A stretch of DNA of 64,000 bases from Halopelagius fulvigenes (GCF_042662625.1 NZ_JBHSXH010000009.1:930001-994000); one strand, 5' to 3'. Positions 47,493 to 57,270 are shown, counted from the stretch's first letter. Made by a program: numbers and translations. Notes: generated by a model from the sequence alone, not told the origin.

Positions 47493-49700
47493 TTAGAACT
47501 GGTCGACGACGGCGTCGATGACGGCGTCGATGACGGCGTCGCGTGCGCCCGAGAGGAACTCGATGCGGTTCTCGCGGACGCCGACTGCGGTCACGCCGCC
47601 CTCGGGGACGGCGTCGCGGGCGGCCTCCGCGGCGGTGCGCACGTCGATGTCGTCCGTCGAACGGACGAACAGTTCGTCCATGGCGGCGGCGACGGTGACG
47701 TACCGGTCGCCCTCGCGGTTGCGACGGTGGAGTTCGTCCACGAGGAGCGACGTCGGCGGGAAGTCGTAGCGGTGCGTGTAGGAGTCGGCGTCGAGGACGG
47801 CGACGGTGACGCCCTCCACGTCGCGCGTCTCCAGGTTCGCCTGCGCCGTCTCGACTTCGTCGTCGAGTTTGATGCGGAACTGCTCGGCGATGTGGCCGGC
47901 GAGTCCGTCGCTGTCGACGGCCTCACCCTCGGTCCGTTGTGCGCCGGGCGCGACGCCGTCCTCGAACAGGAGGTCGGTGACGAGTTCGCGCTTGTCCTCG
48001 TAGGACTGGTAGTACGCTTCGAGGGCGACGGCCTCGCGGAGTTCGCGGACCCGTTCGGCGTCGAAGCCGGCCTCCTCGGCCAGTTCGACGTACGACTCGG
48101 GCGCGTCCTCCCAGTAACTCACCGCGGGCAGGTGCGCGAGGTCGTCGGCCACCTCGTCGTTGACGGTCGCCGCGAGGTTCGCGCCGAGTGCGCCCGTCGA
48201 GAGGTCGTGCGCGTCCGCGCCGGCCAGACCGGGGTTGACGAGGACTTCCGCCTCTTCCGCGACTTCCTCGTCGGCGTCGGCCGCCTCGACCACGACGCGT
48301 TCCGCGTCGTAGACGCCGAGAAGACCGAGGCCGTCGAGCGATTCGGTGGTGCCGCCGGTCCCGACGAGCAGAACGAGGGGGAGTTTCTCGTCGTGGCGGT
48401 CGCGGTCCTGCAGCATCCGGGTCACGTCGTTCGTCGCGGCGTCCATGCCGTAGACGGACTCGTCGAGGGGACGGCGGACGAAGTAGTGGTACTGCGCGTC
48501 GTCCCGCGCGTGTTCGTCCCGGATGAGGGGGAGGACGGCGCGTTCGACCGCGGCGCCGGCGACGTAGCCGTCGGCGGTGGCGGCGTGGCGGACGACGATG
48601 GGGCGCGACTGCAGGACGGCGCGGCGGACGGTCTCCGCGGCGTCGAGGAGTTGCTCGGAGACGGCGTCCACGGGGTCGTGCGCCGCGAGGGGGGTCACGT
48701 CGTCGGGGCGGGCCTTCGCGGAGAGGGCGTCGTCGAGACGCTGTTCGACCTCGTCGGCCTCCTCGCCCGAGAGGACGGTGAGGTCCTCGGTTTCGACCTG
48801 CAGTTCGCCGCGGCGGCGTTCGACTTCGCCGACGAGTCGGACGACGTCGCCCTCGCCCGCATCGGGGTAGGCGCGGACGCCCGCCTCGACGAAGGCGGCG
48901 CAGTCGACGGTGCCCGTCTCGTCGCGCACCTCGAAGATGGTCGGTCCGCCGGTCTGCCGAGCGCTCGCGATGGTGCCCTCGACGGTGACGGTGTCGCCGA
49001 CGCGGTCAGAGAGGAAGTCGATGCCGACGCGTTCGGGGGGCTCCTCGGAGTCGGAGTCGGAGTCGGAGTCAGAGTCAGAGTCAGACCCGGAGTCCGAGAC
49101 CTGCTCCGCGGACCGGCCGGGCGTCTCGGCGGGTTCGTCGGACGCCGCCGCGGACTCGGACGCCTCCACGGACGAGGAGTCGGAGTCGGACGCCGACTCG
49201 TCGTCCTCGGCGGAGGCGGACGCGGACGCGGAGACGGTTTCGTCGGCGTCCGTCGTCTCGTCTTCGCCGTTCTGCGTGCGTGAGGAGGAGGTGGACGAGG
49301 AGGACATCCCCTTCGGCTTCGTCTTCACCGGGCCGTCGTCGTCGTCGGTGGAGGTTATCTCCTCGCCGTCGGCGTCGCCGTTCGGGTCGTGAACGCGCGC
49401 GCCGCGGAACTCTCGTTCGCGCTGGCGGATGGACCATCCGAGGTCGATGTTACCGTTGTCTCGGATGTTCTTCACCTGAACGAACACCGTGTCGCCGGAT
49501 TCCCAATCGAGGCTCTCGAGTCTGCGGTCGAGTTCGCTCCGGTGGAGGAGGCCGGTGACGCCGGGAGAGAGGTCGACGAACACACCGAATTCGGCGAAGC
49601 CGTCGACGGTACCCTTGTAGTACCGCCCGGGAGTGAGTTGCTGTGGGGAGTCGCCCCTGAAATCGAACCACACGTCTTCTTCGTGCGTTATCCAATCCAT
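47493..49700 (-). CDS. RecJ/GAN-like DHH protein with S1 domain, metal ligands degenerate
   Basis: 735 aa from the ATG at 49700. An S1 RNA-binding domain (residues 22-95: GRYYKGTVDGFAEFGVFVDLSPGVTGLLHRSEL) is followed by a disordered Ser/Asp/Thr linker (about 100-225), an OB fold (about 230-310: DTVTVEGTIASARQTGGPTIFEVRDETGTVDC) and a RecJ/GAN-type domain. Active GAN proteins have HHxDxDG, DNG and DHH motifs; the corresponding positions here read RHAATADGYVAG, LLVGTGG and VVEAADAD, so nearly all metal ligands are lost. This suggests a structural, Cdc45-like role rather than a nuclease. The 3' end encodes three DAV(I/V)D repeats. Confidence 0.85.
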   Translation of the reverse strand: MDWITHEEDVWFDFRGDSPQQLTPGRYYKGTVDGFAEFGVFVDLSPGVTGLLHRSELDRRLESLDWESGDTVFVQVKNIRDNGNIDLGWSIRQREREFRGARVHDPNGDADGEEITSTDDDDGPVKTKPKGMSSSSTSSSRTQNGEDETTDADETVSASASASAEDDESASDSDSSSVEASESAAASDEPAETPGRSAEQVSDSGSDSDSDSDSDSDSEEPPERVGIDFLSDRVGDTVTVEGTIASARQTGGPTIFEVRDETGTVDCAAFVEAGVRAYPDAGEGDVVRLVGEVERRRGELQVETEDLTVLSGEEADEVEQRLDDALSAKARPDDVTPLAAHDPVDAVSEQLLDAAETVRRAVLQSRPIVVRHAATADGYVAGAAVERAVLPLIRDEHARDDAQYHYFVRRPLDESVYGMDAATNDVTRMLQDRDRHDEKLPLVLLVGTGGTTESLDGLGLLGVYDAERVVVEAADADEEVAEEAEVLVNPGLAGADAHDLSTGALGANLAATVNDEVADDLAHLPAVSYWEDAPESYVELAEEAGFDAERVRELREAVALEAYYQSYEDKRELVTDLLFEDGVAPGAQRTEGEAVDSDGLAGHIAEQFRIKLDDEVETAQANLETRDVEGVTVAVLDADSYTHRYDFPPTSLLVDELHRRNREGDRYVTVAAAMDELFVRSTDDIDVRTAAEAARDAVPEGGVTAVGVRENRIEFLSGARDAVIDAVIDAVVDQF
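49046..49096 (-). repeat. Ser-Asp repeat tract in RecJ-like gene
   Basis: Tandem GAGTCG/GAGTCA hexamers on the plus strand encode GSDSDSDSDSDSDSE on the minus strand, part of the linker between the S1 and OB domains. Simple tandem expansion explains the tract. Confidence 0.85.
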
Positions 49701-49892
49701 TGAGTGCTACAAAAGTCCGCGGCCTAAAACGATTGTCGAAACATCTGCGAAAACTACGCCCTCGTACCGAGGCGCGACCGATTTTCCCGAACCCCCCGTA
49801 TTTTGCCGGTAAGAGCGTCATACGGGCGACATCTCCGTCCGCGAGCGTCGGCGTTTCGGCGCGAAATGGCTTCTTCGGCGTACTTTCAGCCG

Positions 49893-50495
49893 TCAGAGAA
49901 CTCCGGCCGTCCGAAGGAGCGCTTCGAGTGCGCCGAACCCGCCGAACCCGTACCCGAAGACGAGTGCCGCGGGGAGGGCCGCGGCGGCGGCCGCCCGGGG
50001 GAGCGTCGTCCCGTGAACCTCGGCGATGCCGACGACGAGCAACGCCGCGCCGTAGGCGGTACAGGCGACTCGGAGTCCAGTGACGGGGAGTCCGGCGACG
50101 ACGCACGGGGCGGCCGCGTAGGCGAGAACCTGCACCGTCTCGCTGACGCCGCCGCGGTCCCGCACGAGGGCGATGAGAAGCACCGTCTGTAGCGCGGCGG
50201 TCAGGTGGAGGACGGCGGGCGCGACGAGGAGGGCGACGAACGCGAGGCCGACGAACGCCGAGACGGCCGGGCCGCCGCCGAGGGCGGGGAGTCTGCCGGG
50301 GACGAACGCGAACAGGCCGGCGGCGTACGCGACGGCGACGGCGACGGCGAAGACGAGGCCGGGGGCTTGGTCGCCCGGCGCGACGCCGTTCCGGAAGAAC
50401 CGCCGGGGCCGAACGAGCACTTCGACCCACGCCCGCGCGACACCGCGCGGTCCGCGTTCGCGCCCGCCCTCCGGGTTCTGAACCCACGTGGTCAC
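49893..50495 (-). CDS. Yip1 family membrane protein
   Basis: 200 aa from the GTG at 50495. The N-terminus WVEVLVRPRRFFRNGVAPGDQAPGLVFAVAVAV is the Yip1 start (a Pro-rich patch followed by helix 1), and the next helices are VSAFVGLAFVALLVAPAVLHLTAALQTVLLIAL and ETVQVLAYAAAPCVVAGLPVTGLRV. About five hydrophobic segments in total. Archaeal Yip1 homologues have unknown roles. It begins 9 bases after the end of the thymidine kinase gene, so the two are probably one operon. Confidence 0.85.
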   Translation of the reverse strand: MTTWVQNPEGGRERGPRGVARAWVEVLVRPRRFFRNGVAPGDQAPGLVFAVAVAVAYAAGLFAFVPGRLPALGGGPAVSAFVGLAFVALLVAPAVLHLTAALQTVLLIALVRDRGGVSETVQVLAYAAAPCVVAGLPVTGLRVACTAYGAALLVVGIAEVHGTTLPRAAAAAALPAALVFGYGFGGFGALEALLRTAGVL

Positions 50496-50504
50496 GTCGT
50501 CGGA

Positions 50505-51092
50505 CTATTCGCGTCGGAACGTATGACAGTTCCGACACCGCGCCTCGTAGGACTCCTCGGCGCCGACCATGTAGGTAGGTTCGTCGGCGTGGGCCGGTTC
50601 GCCGTCGATGAGTCGCTGATTCCGCGTCGCGGGTTCGCCGCAGACGGTACAGATGGCCTGTAACTTGTCCACGTACTCCGCCACCGCCATCAGTTGCGGC
50701 AGGGGTTCGAACGGTTCGCCGCGGTACGTCTGGTCGGTGCCGGAGACGAGGACGCGCCGGCCGTCGTCCGCGAGGTACTCGCAGAGTTCGACGAGTTCGT
50801 TCGAGAAGAAGTTCGCCTCGTCTATCGCCACGACTTCCTCGCCGTTGAGGGCGTCTAAGGCGTCCCAGACGCCGTCGCCCTCGGCGGGTACGACCGTCGC
50901 CTCCCACCGGCGGCCGACGTGCGACCCGACGATGGTCTCGCCGTACCGGTCGTCGAGTTCGGGCTTGAACGCCGCGACGTCCTGCCCCGCGATTTCGGCC
51001 CGCCGCAGACGGCGGAGCAGTTCCTCCGTCTTCCCCGAGAACATCGACCCCGAGATGACCTCTATCCACCCGCTGTTCGTGATGGCGTGCAT
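50505..51092 (-). CDS. tdk: Thymidine kinase (type II)
   Basis: 195 aa. It phosphorylates thymidine in the salvage pathway. Walker A SGSMFSGKTEELLRRLRRAE (about 14-33), the Asp-containing VVAIDEANFFSNELVE and the lasso loop with Zn ligands CTVCGEPATRN and CRNCHTFRRE (four cysteines, in pairs) are all intact. Length is standard for the type II family. It lies just upstream of the Yip1 gene on the same strand, while the FMN reductase gene precedes it by about 100 bases. Confidence 0.96.
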   Translation of the reverse strand: MHAITNSGWIEVISGSMFSGKTEELLRRLRRAEIAGQDVAAFKPELDDRYGETIVGSHVGRRWEATVVPAEGDGVWDALDALNGEEVVAIDEANFFSNELVELCEYLADDGRRVLVSGTDQTYRGEPFEPLPQLMAVAEYVDKLQAICTVCGEPATRNQRLIDGEPAHADEPTYMVGAEESYEARCRNCHTFRRE

Positions 51093-51189
51093 ATCTCTGT
51101 CGGGCGTGAAGGAAGGTCAAAACGATTGTCTCTTGGCGTCGGCGTTCGAGGATGCGTGCCGCGCGCCGCGTTCCCGCTTCTCGGCCGCG

Positions 51190-51771
51190 CTACTTCCCTT
51201 CGGCCCCCACGTTCTCCTCGCTCTCGAACGTCGCCGGGTCGGGTTCGATGTCGGCGAACCCGACCGTCCGCCGCCCGAGGACCGCGAGTCGTTCGTCGAT
51301 GGAGTCGTTCGCGAGTTCGGTGTCGTCGAACTGCGAGGAGGCGTTCGGCACCGCCGCTTGGTGCGGGAGCACCCACGCGTTCAGCGACCGACACACCGAC
51401 CGGAGGTGTTCGAGGGCCGTCACGGGGAACGACCCGCCCGCGACGGCGACGAGTCCGACCGTCTTGCCGTCGAACTCCTCGAATCCGCAGTAGTCGAGCG
51501 CGTTCTTCAGGACGCCCGAGTACGACCCGTGGTACATCGGCGTCCCGAGGACGACGGCGTCCGCCTCCCGGATCCGCCGCACCACCGCCGCGCTGTCGCC
51601 CTGTTCCTCCCTGTCGGCGTTCATCGGCGGCAGGTCGTACTCGCGCAAATCGAGCAGTTCGCCCGTCGCGTCCACCTCGCCGACCGCCTCCAAGACGCGT
51701 TCCAACGAGAGGCGGGTGTAACTTCGCTCGCGCAGGCTTCCGCAGACGGCGACGACGTGGGTGTCCGTCAT
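51190..51771 (-). CDS. NADPH-dependent FMN reductase family protein
   Basis: 193 aa from the ATG at 51771 (MTDTHVVAVCGSLRERSYT). The flavodoxin-like fold binds FMN through AVCGSLRERSYTRL and GTPMYHGSYSGVLKNALDYCGFEE, both family signatures. The enzyme reduces FMN or quinones with NADPH, with possible roles in electron supply or quinone detoxification. The C-terminal Asp/Glu-rich segment is haloarchaeal. The long frame overlapping it on the plus strand is not coding. Confidence 0.9.
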   Translation of the reverse strand: MTDTHVVAVCGSLRERSYTRLSLERVLEAVGEVDATGELLDLREYDLPPMNADREEQGDSAAVVRRIREADAVVLGTPMYHGSYSGVLKNALDYCGFEEFDGKTVGLVAVAGGSFPVTALEHLRSVCRSLNAWVLPHQAAVPNASSQFDDTELANDSIDERLAVLGRRTVGFADIEPDPATFESEENVGAEGK

Positions 51772-51933
51772 GGGCGTGCCGACGGACGGGAGGGACATAA
51801 CGTCTGGCGGGGGAGGCGGCGTCCGAACCGGGCGTCCCCGACAGTCCGGGGGTTGCGTCTCCGCTTCGACCCAGTCGGAGTCAGCCAGAGCGTCCCGTCG
51901 GGGATCTCATCGGAGGACGACGGCGGGACCGTG

Positions 51934-51942
51934 AACTTATCC
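51934..51942 (+). promoter_or_regulatory. TATA box of the PAS histidine kinase
   Basis: AACTTATCC lies 25-33 bases upstream of the ATG at 51967. It supports that ATG over the in-frame ATG at 51949. Confidence 0.45.
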
Positions 51943-51966
51943 GGTTCGATGTTCTTTACCGCCGAT

Positions 51967-54900
51967 ATGAGTAACCGGGCAGGTGACTCCGGGTCGGAGT
52001 TTTGGGGAGACCGAGACGACGGAGACGCCTGTAAACGCTATCAGACGCTCGTGAACGCGGTCGACGACGGAATCTACCAACTGAACACCGAGGGCGACGT
52101 CGTCGCGGTCAACGATTTCATCGTCGAACTGACGGGGTACGAACGCGAGGAACTACTCGGCGAACACGTCTCGGTCCTCTTCGACGGGTGGGACGAGTCG
52201 GGTATCGAAGACGAAATCGACCGGCTCCGAGCGAACTCCGCCGAACGAGGCCCCCTCCTCGAACTCGCCCTGCGGACCGCCGACGGCGGACGGGTCCCCT
52301 GCGAGGTGCGGATGAGCGCGCTCGAATCCGGCGGCGCTCTGGAGGGAACCGTCGGCATCGTCCGCGAACTCGCCGACCGCCGGGGGGACAAGACGGGCGA
52401 GACGGGCGAGTGTGAGATGAACCGCGAGCGCATGGTCGAAGCGCTCGGGGCCGCGCGCGAGGGGATCAGCCTGCTCGACGGCGACGGCGAGTTCGTCTAC
52501 GTGAACGCCGCCTACGCCGAGACGTTCGGATACGACTCCGAGGAGATGATCGGCGAACACTGGAACGAACTCGGCATTGAGGCCGACCCGGCGCGGTTCG
52601 AGAGGGAGATTCTGCCGACCATCTTGGAGGAAGACCAGTGGACCGGGACGACGACCTGCGTCCGGAGCGACGGGAGTACGTTCCGCAGTCAGCATTCGCT
52701 CGTCTCGACGGGGGACGGCGAACTCATCTGTCTCATCCGAGACGTCACCGAACGGAAGGAGCGCGAGCGTCAACTCGAGAGGTCGGAGCATCGGTACCGA
52801 ACGCTCGCGAGGCACTTCCCGAACGGTTTCGTGACGCTGTTCGACCACGACTTGACGTACACGCTGGCGGCGGGCCGGGGGTTCGACAGGGTTCCCGTCG
52901 AACCCGGAGCGGTCGAAGGGCACCGGTTCGGCGAACTGTGGGACGATGCCGCCGCCGACGTGCTCGAACCCCTGTTCCGAGGGGCCCTCGACGGCGAGGA
53001 GGGGTCGGCCGAGGTCAGCTACGCGGGCCGCGAGTGGGTCGTCCACGCCGTCCCCATCACCGACGAACGCGGCGACGTCTTCGCGGGCATGACGATGACC
53101 CAGGACATCACCGAACGCAAGGAGCGCGAACGCGAACTCGACGAGACGGTACACGAGTTACGCGAGAGCGAGGAGCGGTTGAAACTCGCCCTCGAAGCCG
53201 GGGAGATGGGGATGTGGGAGCTCGACCTTCGGACCGGCACCGCGCCCGTCCGGTCGCCGCAGCACGACCGTATCTTCGGCTACGAGGAACCGCTCGACGA
53301 CTGGGACTTCGAGACGTTCCTCGACCACGTCCACGCGGACGACCGGGAGCGAGTGGTGCGGACCTTCGAGGAGGCCCACGAGACGGGCGAGTGGGTGTTC
53401 GAGTGCCGAATCGTCCGCGCCGACGGCGAGCGACGGTGGATCTCCGTCCACGGGGAGTTCTACTACGGCGGCGACGAAGCGGTCCGCGTCGTGGGGGTCG
53501 TTCAGGACGTCACCGAACGGAAGCGACGCGAGCAGTACCTGCGCGACGCGAAGTCGCAACTGGAAGCCGCCGCGGAGGCCGGTGCGGTCGGCACGTGGGA
53601 GTGGCACGTCCCCGAGGACAAGTTCGTAACCAACGCGTCCCTCGCGCGGACGTTCGGCATCGACCCCGAGGCGGCGCGGGAGGGCGTGTCGCTCGACCGC
53701 CTCCTCTCGTCCGTCTACGAGGCCGACCGAGAGCGCGTCGAACGGGAGATAGAGAGCGCCGTCGAGGCCTGCGGCGAGTACGAGGCGGAGTACCGCGTCC
53801 GGAACGCCGACGACGAGCTTCGGTGGGTCGTCGCGCGCGGCCACGTCGAGTGCGACGAGGACGGCAACCCGGTCATGTTCCCCGGCGCACTCACCGACAT
53901 CACCGAGCGCAAAGCGGCCCAGCGCAGGACCGAGGAGTCCGAACGGCGCTACCGGGCGCTCGTGGAGAACTTCCCGAACGGCGCGGTGGGGCTGTTCGAC
54001 GAGGACTTCCGGTACACCGCCGTCGGCGGGCAACTCATGGAGGAGGTCGGAGTTCCGAAGGAGGAGCGAATCGGGCGCAGCGTCTACGAGATATACCCGG
54101 ACGAACTCCTCGACGAGATCAGACCGCACTTCCGAGCCGCGCTCGACGGCGAGATGAACTCGTTCGAGACCGAGTTCCACGGCCGACACCTCTTCGCGCA
54201 CACCCTGCCCGTCAGAAACGTCGACGACGAGGTGAACGCGGGGATGCTCGTCGTCCAGGACGTCACCGAACGCCGGGAGGCCGAACGGGGACTCCGCGAG
54301 AGCGAGGCGAAGTTCAGGATGCTGGCCGAGAACCTGGACGAGATCGTCTGGATGGCGACCGCAGACGCCGAGGAGTTCGTCTACCTCAACCCCGCGTTCG
54401 AGGAGGTGTGGGGAATCGACAGGCAGACCCTGTACGACGAACCGCTGTCGTTCCTCGACGCCGTCCACCCCGACGACCGCGACCGCGTCCGAGAGGGGTT
54501 CGCCGCCCTCCCGGAGACCGACTTCGACGAGGAGTACCGGGTCGTCCGACCCGACGGCGAGGTCAGGTGGGTCCACGCCCGGGGAGCCAGCGTGCACGAC
54601 GAGAGCGGGGAGCTGTCCCGCATCGTGGGCATCGGCGAGGACGTCACGGAGCGAGTCGAACGCGAACGCGAACTCGAACGGAGCGAGCGTCGCTACCGGA
54701 CGGTCGTCGAGAACTTCCCGAACGGCGCCGTGGGCCTCGTCGACGAGGAGATGCGGTACGTGACCATCGGCGGGAGCCCCCTCACCGAGTCCGACCTGAC
54801 GGCCGAGGACCTCGAAGGGCGGCCGGTTCGGGAGGTGCTATCGCCGGCGTTGGCCGAGCATCTCACGCCGCGGTACCGGGCGGCGCTCGACGGCGAGGCG

Positions 54901-56139
54901 AACACCTTCGAGTACGCGCACCGGGACGGCGACAGGCACACCGAGTTCCGCACGTTCCCCGTCCGGGACGACGACGGCACCGTCTTCGGCGCGATGGGGA
55001 TGTCTCAGGACATCACCGAACAGGTCGAACGCGAGGCGGAACTCGAACGGGCGCTCGATCTGCTCGGGCGGACCGAGCAGATAGCGGACGTCGGCGGCTG
55101 GGAGATAGACCCCAAGACGGAGGACGTGTTCTGGACCGACCACATCTTCTCGCTGTTGGAGGTGGACGCCGACGAGGAACCGCCGCTGGGGGAGGCCCTC
55201 GACATGTACCACGAGGAGGACCAGCCCGCAGTCGAGGACGCCGTCGAGGAGGCGTTAGCCACCGGCGAACCGTTCGATCTCGAAGTTCGGCTCCGGACGG
55301 CGGCCAGCGGCGAGGTGCGCTGGCTACGGCTTCAGGGCGTCCCGCAGACGGCCGACGGCGACGTCGTCTCCCTCCGCGGGGCGGCCCAGGACGTCACCGA
55401 GCGCAAACAGCGCGAGCAGCGACTCGAAGAGCTGATCGAACGGCTGGAGGAGTCCAACGAGCGCTTAGAGCAGTTCGCCTACGCCGCCTCCCACGACCTC
55501 CAAGAGCCCCTCCGGATGGTGTCGAGCTACCTCCGACTCGTAGAGCGACGGTACGGCGACGAACTCGACGAGGACGGCCGGGAATTCGTCGAGTTCGCCG
55601 TCGACGGCGCCGACCGGATGCGCGAGATGGTCGACGGGTTGCTCCAGTACTCGCGCGTCGACTCCCGCGGAAACCCCTTCGAGTCGGTCGAACTGGAGCG
55701 CGTTCTCGCGGACGTTCGCGACGACCTGCAGGTCCGAATCGAGGAGACCGACGCCGAGATTACCGCCGAGGAGTTACCCCGCGTCGAGGGTGACCGCGGG
55801 CAGTTACGCCAGGTGTTTCAGAACCTGCTGGACAACGCCGTCGAGTACAGCGGCGACGAACCGCCGCGGGTGCACGTCTCGGCCGAACGGAACGGTGACC
55901 GGTGGGAAGTCTCGGTCACGGACGAGGGCATCGGCATCGCCCCCGAGGACGCCGACCGGGTGTTCGAGGTGTTCCAGAGCCTCCACGCCCCCGACGAGCA
56001 CTCCGGGACGGGCATCGGTCTCGCCCTCTCGGAGCGCATCGTCGAGCGACACGGCGGCGAGATATGGGTGGACTCGGAACCCGGCGAGGGAGCGACGTTC
56101 ACGTTCACGCTGCCCGCCGACGGTGAGCGCGAACGCTGA
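51967..56139 (+). CDS. Soluble histidine kinase with nine PAS domains
   Basis: 1390 aa from the ATG at 51967; the frame is open for another kilobase upstream, opposite two real genes, and is not coding there. About nine consecutive PAS/PAC units cover residues 20-1160. Units 3, 6 and 8 share an FPNGxVxLxD block and units 4, 5, 7 and 9 are PAS_3-like, suggesting internal duplication. The HisKA domain carries FAYAASHDLQEPLRMVSSYLRLVE (phospho-His near 1175), and the ATPase domain has QNLLDNAVEY, DEGIGIAPEDADRVFEVF and GTGIGLALSERIVERHGG. There are no transmembrane helices, so it senses intracellular signals. No response regulator gene is adjacent. Confidence 0.93.
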   Translation: MSNRAGDSGSEFWGDRDDGDACKRYQTLVNAVDDGIYQLNTEGDVVAVNDFIVELTGYEREELLGEHVSVLFDGWDESGIEDEIDRLRANSAERGPLLELALRTADGGRVPCEVRMSALESGGALEGTVGIVRELADRRGDKTGETGECEMNRERMVEALGAAREGISLLDGDGEFVYVNAAYAETFGYDSEEMIGEHWNELGIEADPARFEREILPTILEEDQWTGTTTCVRSDGSTFRSQHSLVSTGDGELICLIRDVTERKERERQLERSEHRYRTLARHFPNGFVTLFDHDLTYTLAAGRGFDRVPVEPGAVEGHRFGELWDDAAADVLEPLFRGALDGEEGSAEVSYAGREWVVHAVPITDERGDVFAGMTMTQDITERKERERELDETVHELRESEERLKLALEAGEMGMWELDLRTGTAPVRSPQHDRIFGYEEPLDDWDFETFLDHVHADDRERVVRTFEEAHETGEWVFECRIVRADGERRWISVHGEFYYGGDEAVRVVGVVQDVTERKRREQYLRDAKSQLEAAAEAGAVGTWEWHVPEDKFVTNASLARTFGIDPEAAREGVSLDRLLSSVYEADRERVEREIESAVEACGEYEAEYRVRNADDELRWVVARGHVECDEDGNPVMFPGALTDITERKAAQRRTEESERRYRALVENFPNGAVGLFDEDFRYTAVGGQLMEEVGVPKEERIGRSVYEIYPDELLDEIRPHFRAALDGEMNSFETEFHGRHLFAHTLPVRNVDDEVNAGMLVVQDVTERREAERGLRESEAKFRMLAENLDEIVWMATADAEEFVYLNPAFEEVWGIDRQTLYDEPLSFLDAVHPDDRDRVREGFAALPETDFDEEYRVVRPDGEVRWVHARGASVHDESGELSRIVGIGEDVTERVERERELERSERRYRTVVENFPNGAVGLVDEEMRYVTIGGSPLTESDLTAEDLEGRPVREVLSPALAEHLTPRYRAALDGEANTFEYAHRDGDRHTEFRTFPVRDDDGTVFGAMGMSQDITEQVEREAELERALDLLGRTEQIADVGGWEIDPKTEDVFWTDHIFSLLEVDADEEPPLGEALDMYHEEDQPAVEDAVEEALATGEPFDLEVRLRTAASGEVRWLRLQGVPQTADGDVVSLRGAAQDVTERKQREQRLEELIERLEESNERLEQFAYAASHDLQEPLRMVSSYLRLVERRYGDELDEDGREFVEFAVDGADRMREMVDGLLQYSRVDSRGNPFESVELERVLADVRDDLQVRIEETDAEITAEELPRVEGDRGQLRQVFQNLLDNAVEYSGDEPPRVHVSAERNGDRWEVSVTDEGIGIAPEDADRVFEVFQSLHAPDEHSGTGIGLALSERIVERHGGEIWVDSEPGEGATFTFTLPADGERER

Positions 56140-56166
56140 TTCGACCCGAGCGTCTCGCTCCGTCCC

Positions 56167-57147
56167 TCACCGACGGAGGCGTACGACCGCCTCGCCATCG
56201 CGTTCCTCGACTTCGACCAGTCCGTCGTCGGCTAAATCCGCCGCGAGTTCGCGGAGCCACTCCCGACCGTACTCCCCGCCGTAGTCGACCCGAATCCGCG
56301 GCCCCAGCGCGTCTAACGTCAGTTCGTCGTACTCGCCGAGCGTTCGGACGACGCGCCCCCGGAACTGCCGCCGACTCCCCTCGAAACTCGGCTGTTCGGG
56401 CACGTCCGGCGCGGTGAAGTCGCCCGTCTCGTAGGCGTGGCACCACCGCCGCCACGGACACCCCGACTCGTCGCACGTCGGCGTCTTCCCGCAGGCGACG
56501 CCGCCGAGTTCCATTATCGCGTTGTTCCAGACGCGGGACTCGCCCGCGGGCATGAGGAACGACGCGACTCGCTCGAACGCCGCGTCGTCGTCCGGAACGT
56601 CGAACGCGCGGTGGAGGACGCGCTTCACGTTCGTGTCCACCACCGCGTCGCCGTTGTTGAACGCGAACGAGGCGACGGCGTTGGCGGTGTAGGGGCCGAC
56701 GCCCATGAGTTCGGAGAGCTCCTCGGGCGTCTCGGGGAACTCGCCGCCGTAGTCGTCGCGGACCTGTCGGGCGGCCTCGTGGAGGTACTTCGCGCGGTTG
56801 TTGTAGCCCAGCGAGTGGTTCGTCCAGAAGGCGACCACATCGCTCCGGTCGGCGGCCGCCAGGTCCGAGACGGTCGGCCACCGGTCGAGGAAGTCCTCCC
56901 ACGCGGAGACGACGCGGCCCAACTGCGTCTGTTGGCTCATCACCTCGGAGACGAGAATCTCGTAGGGGTCCTCCGTCCGCCGCCACGGGAACTCGCGGTG
57001 GTCCGCCTCGTACCACTCGACGAGCGCCTCGCGGACGGCGTCCGCGTCCTCGGGGAGGGCGGGGGCGTCGGCTTCGACCGCCTCGGAGACGTCGTCGGGC
57101 GAGGCCTGACTGCTCGACGAGGAACCCTCGTCAACGTCGTCGGTCAT
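56167..57147 (-). CDS. mutY: A/G-specific adenine glycosylase MutY
   Basis: 326 aa from the ATG at 57147. It removes adenine opposite 8-oxoguanine. An acidic extension of about 35 residues precedes the HhH-GPD core: EILVSEVMSQQTQLGRVVSAW, then LMGVGPYTANAVASFAFNNGDAVVDTNVKRVLHRAF with the catalytic Asp in VVDTNV. The Fe-S loop is CGKTPTCDESGCPWRRWC, spacing C-x5-C-x4-C-x5-C, instead of the usual C-x6-C-x2-C-x5-C; four cysteines are still present. There is no NUDIX-like C-terminal domain; a winged-helix-like tail ends the protein. Confidence 0.9.
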   Translation of the reverse strand: MTDDVDEGSSSSSQASPDDVSEAVEADAPALPEDADAVREALVEWYEADHREFPWRRTEDPYEILVSEVMSQQTQLGRVVSAWEDFLDRWPTVSDLAAADRSDVVAFWTNHSLGYNNRAKYLHEAARQVRDDYGGEFPETPEELSELMGVGPYTANAVASFAFNNGDAVVDTNVKRVLHRAFDVPDDDAAFERVASFLMPAGESRVWNNAIMELGGVACGKTPTCDESGCPWRRWCHAYETGDFTAPDVPEQPSFEGSRRQFRGRVVRTLGEYDELTLDALGPRIRVDYGGEYGREWLRELAADLADDGLVEVEERDGEAVVRLRR

Positions 57148-57270
57148 CGTCGGTTCGTGGGTGCGAGGCGGTTTATCCCCCTCGATTCGCCCGTCGGCGC
57201 GGCGTCCGACCGCCGGGTCGTCGGACGCGAGGCGAAAACGGTATCCGCCGACCGGCCCTCGGGCCGCGAC

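Noticed and set aside
50653..51966. Upstream extension of the PAS kinase frame to 1828 codons
   Set aside because: It lies opposite the thymidine kinase and FMN reductase genes, has Ser/Arg/Pro-rich shadow composition, and a TATA box sits just before 51967.
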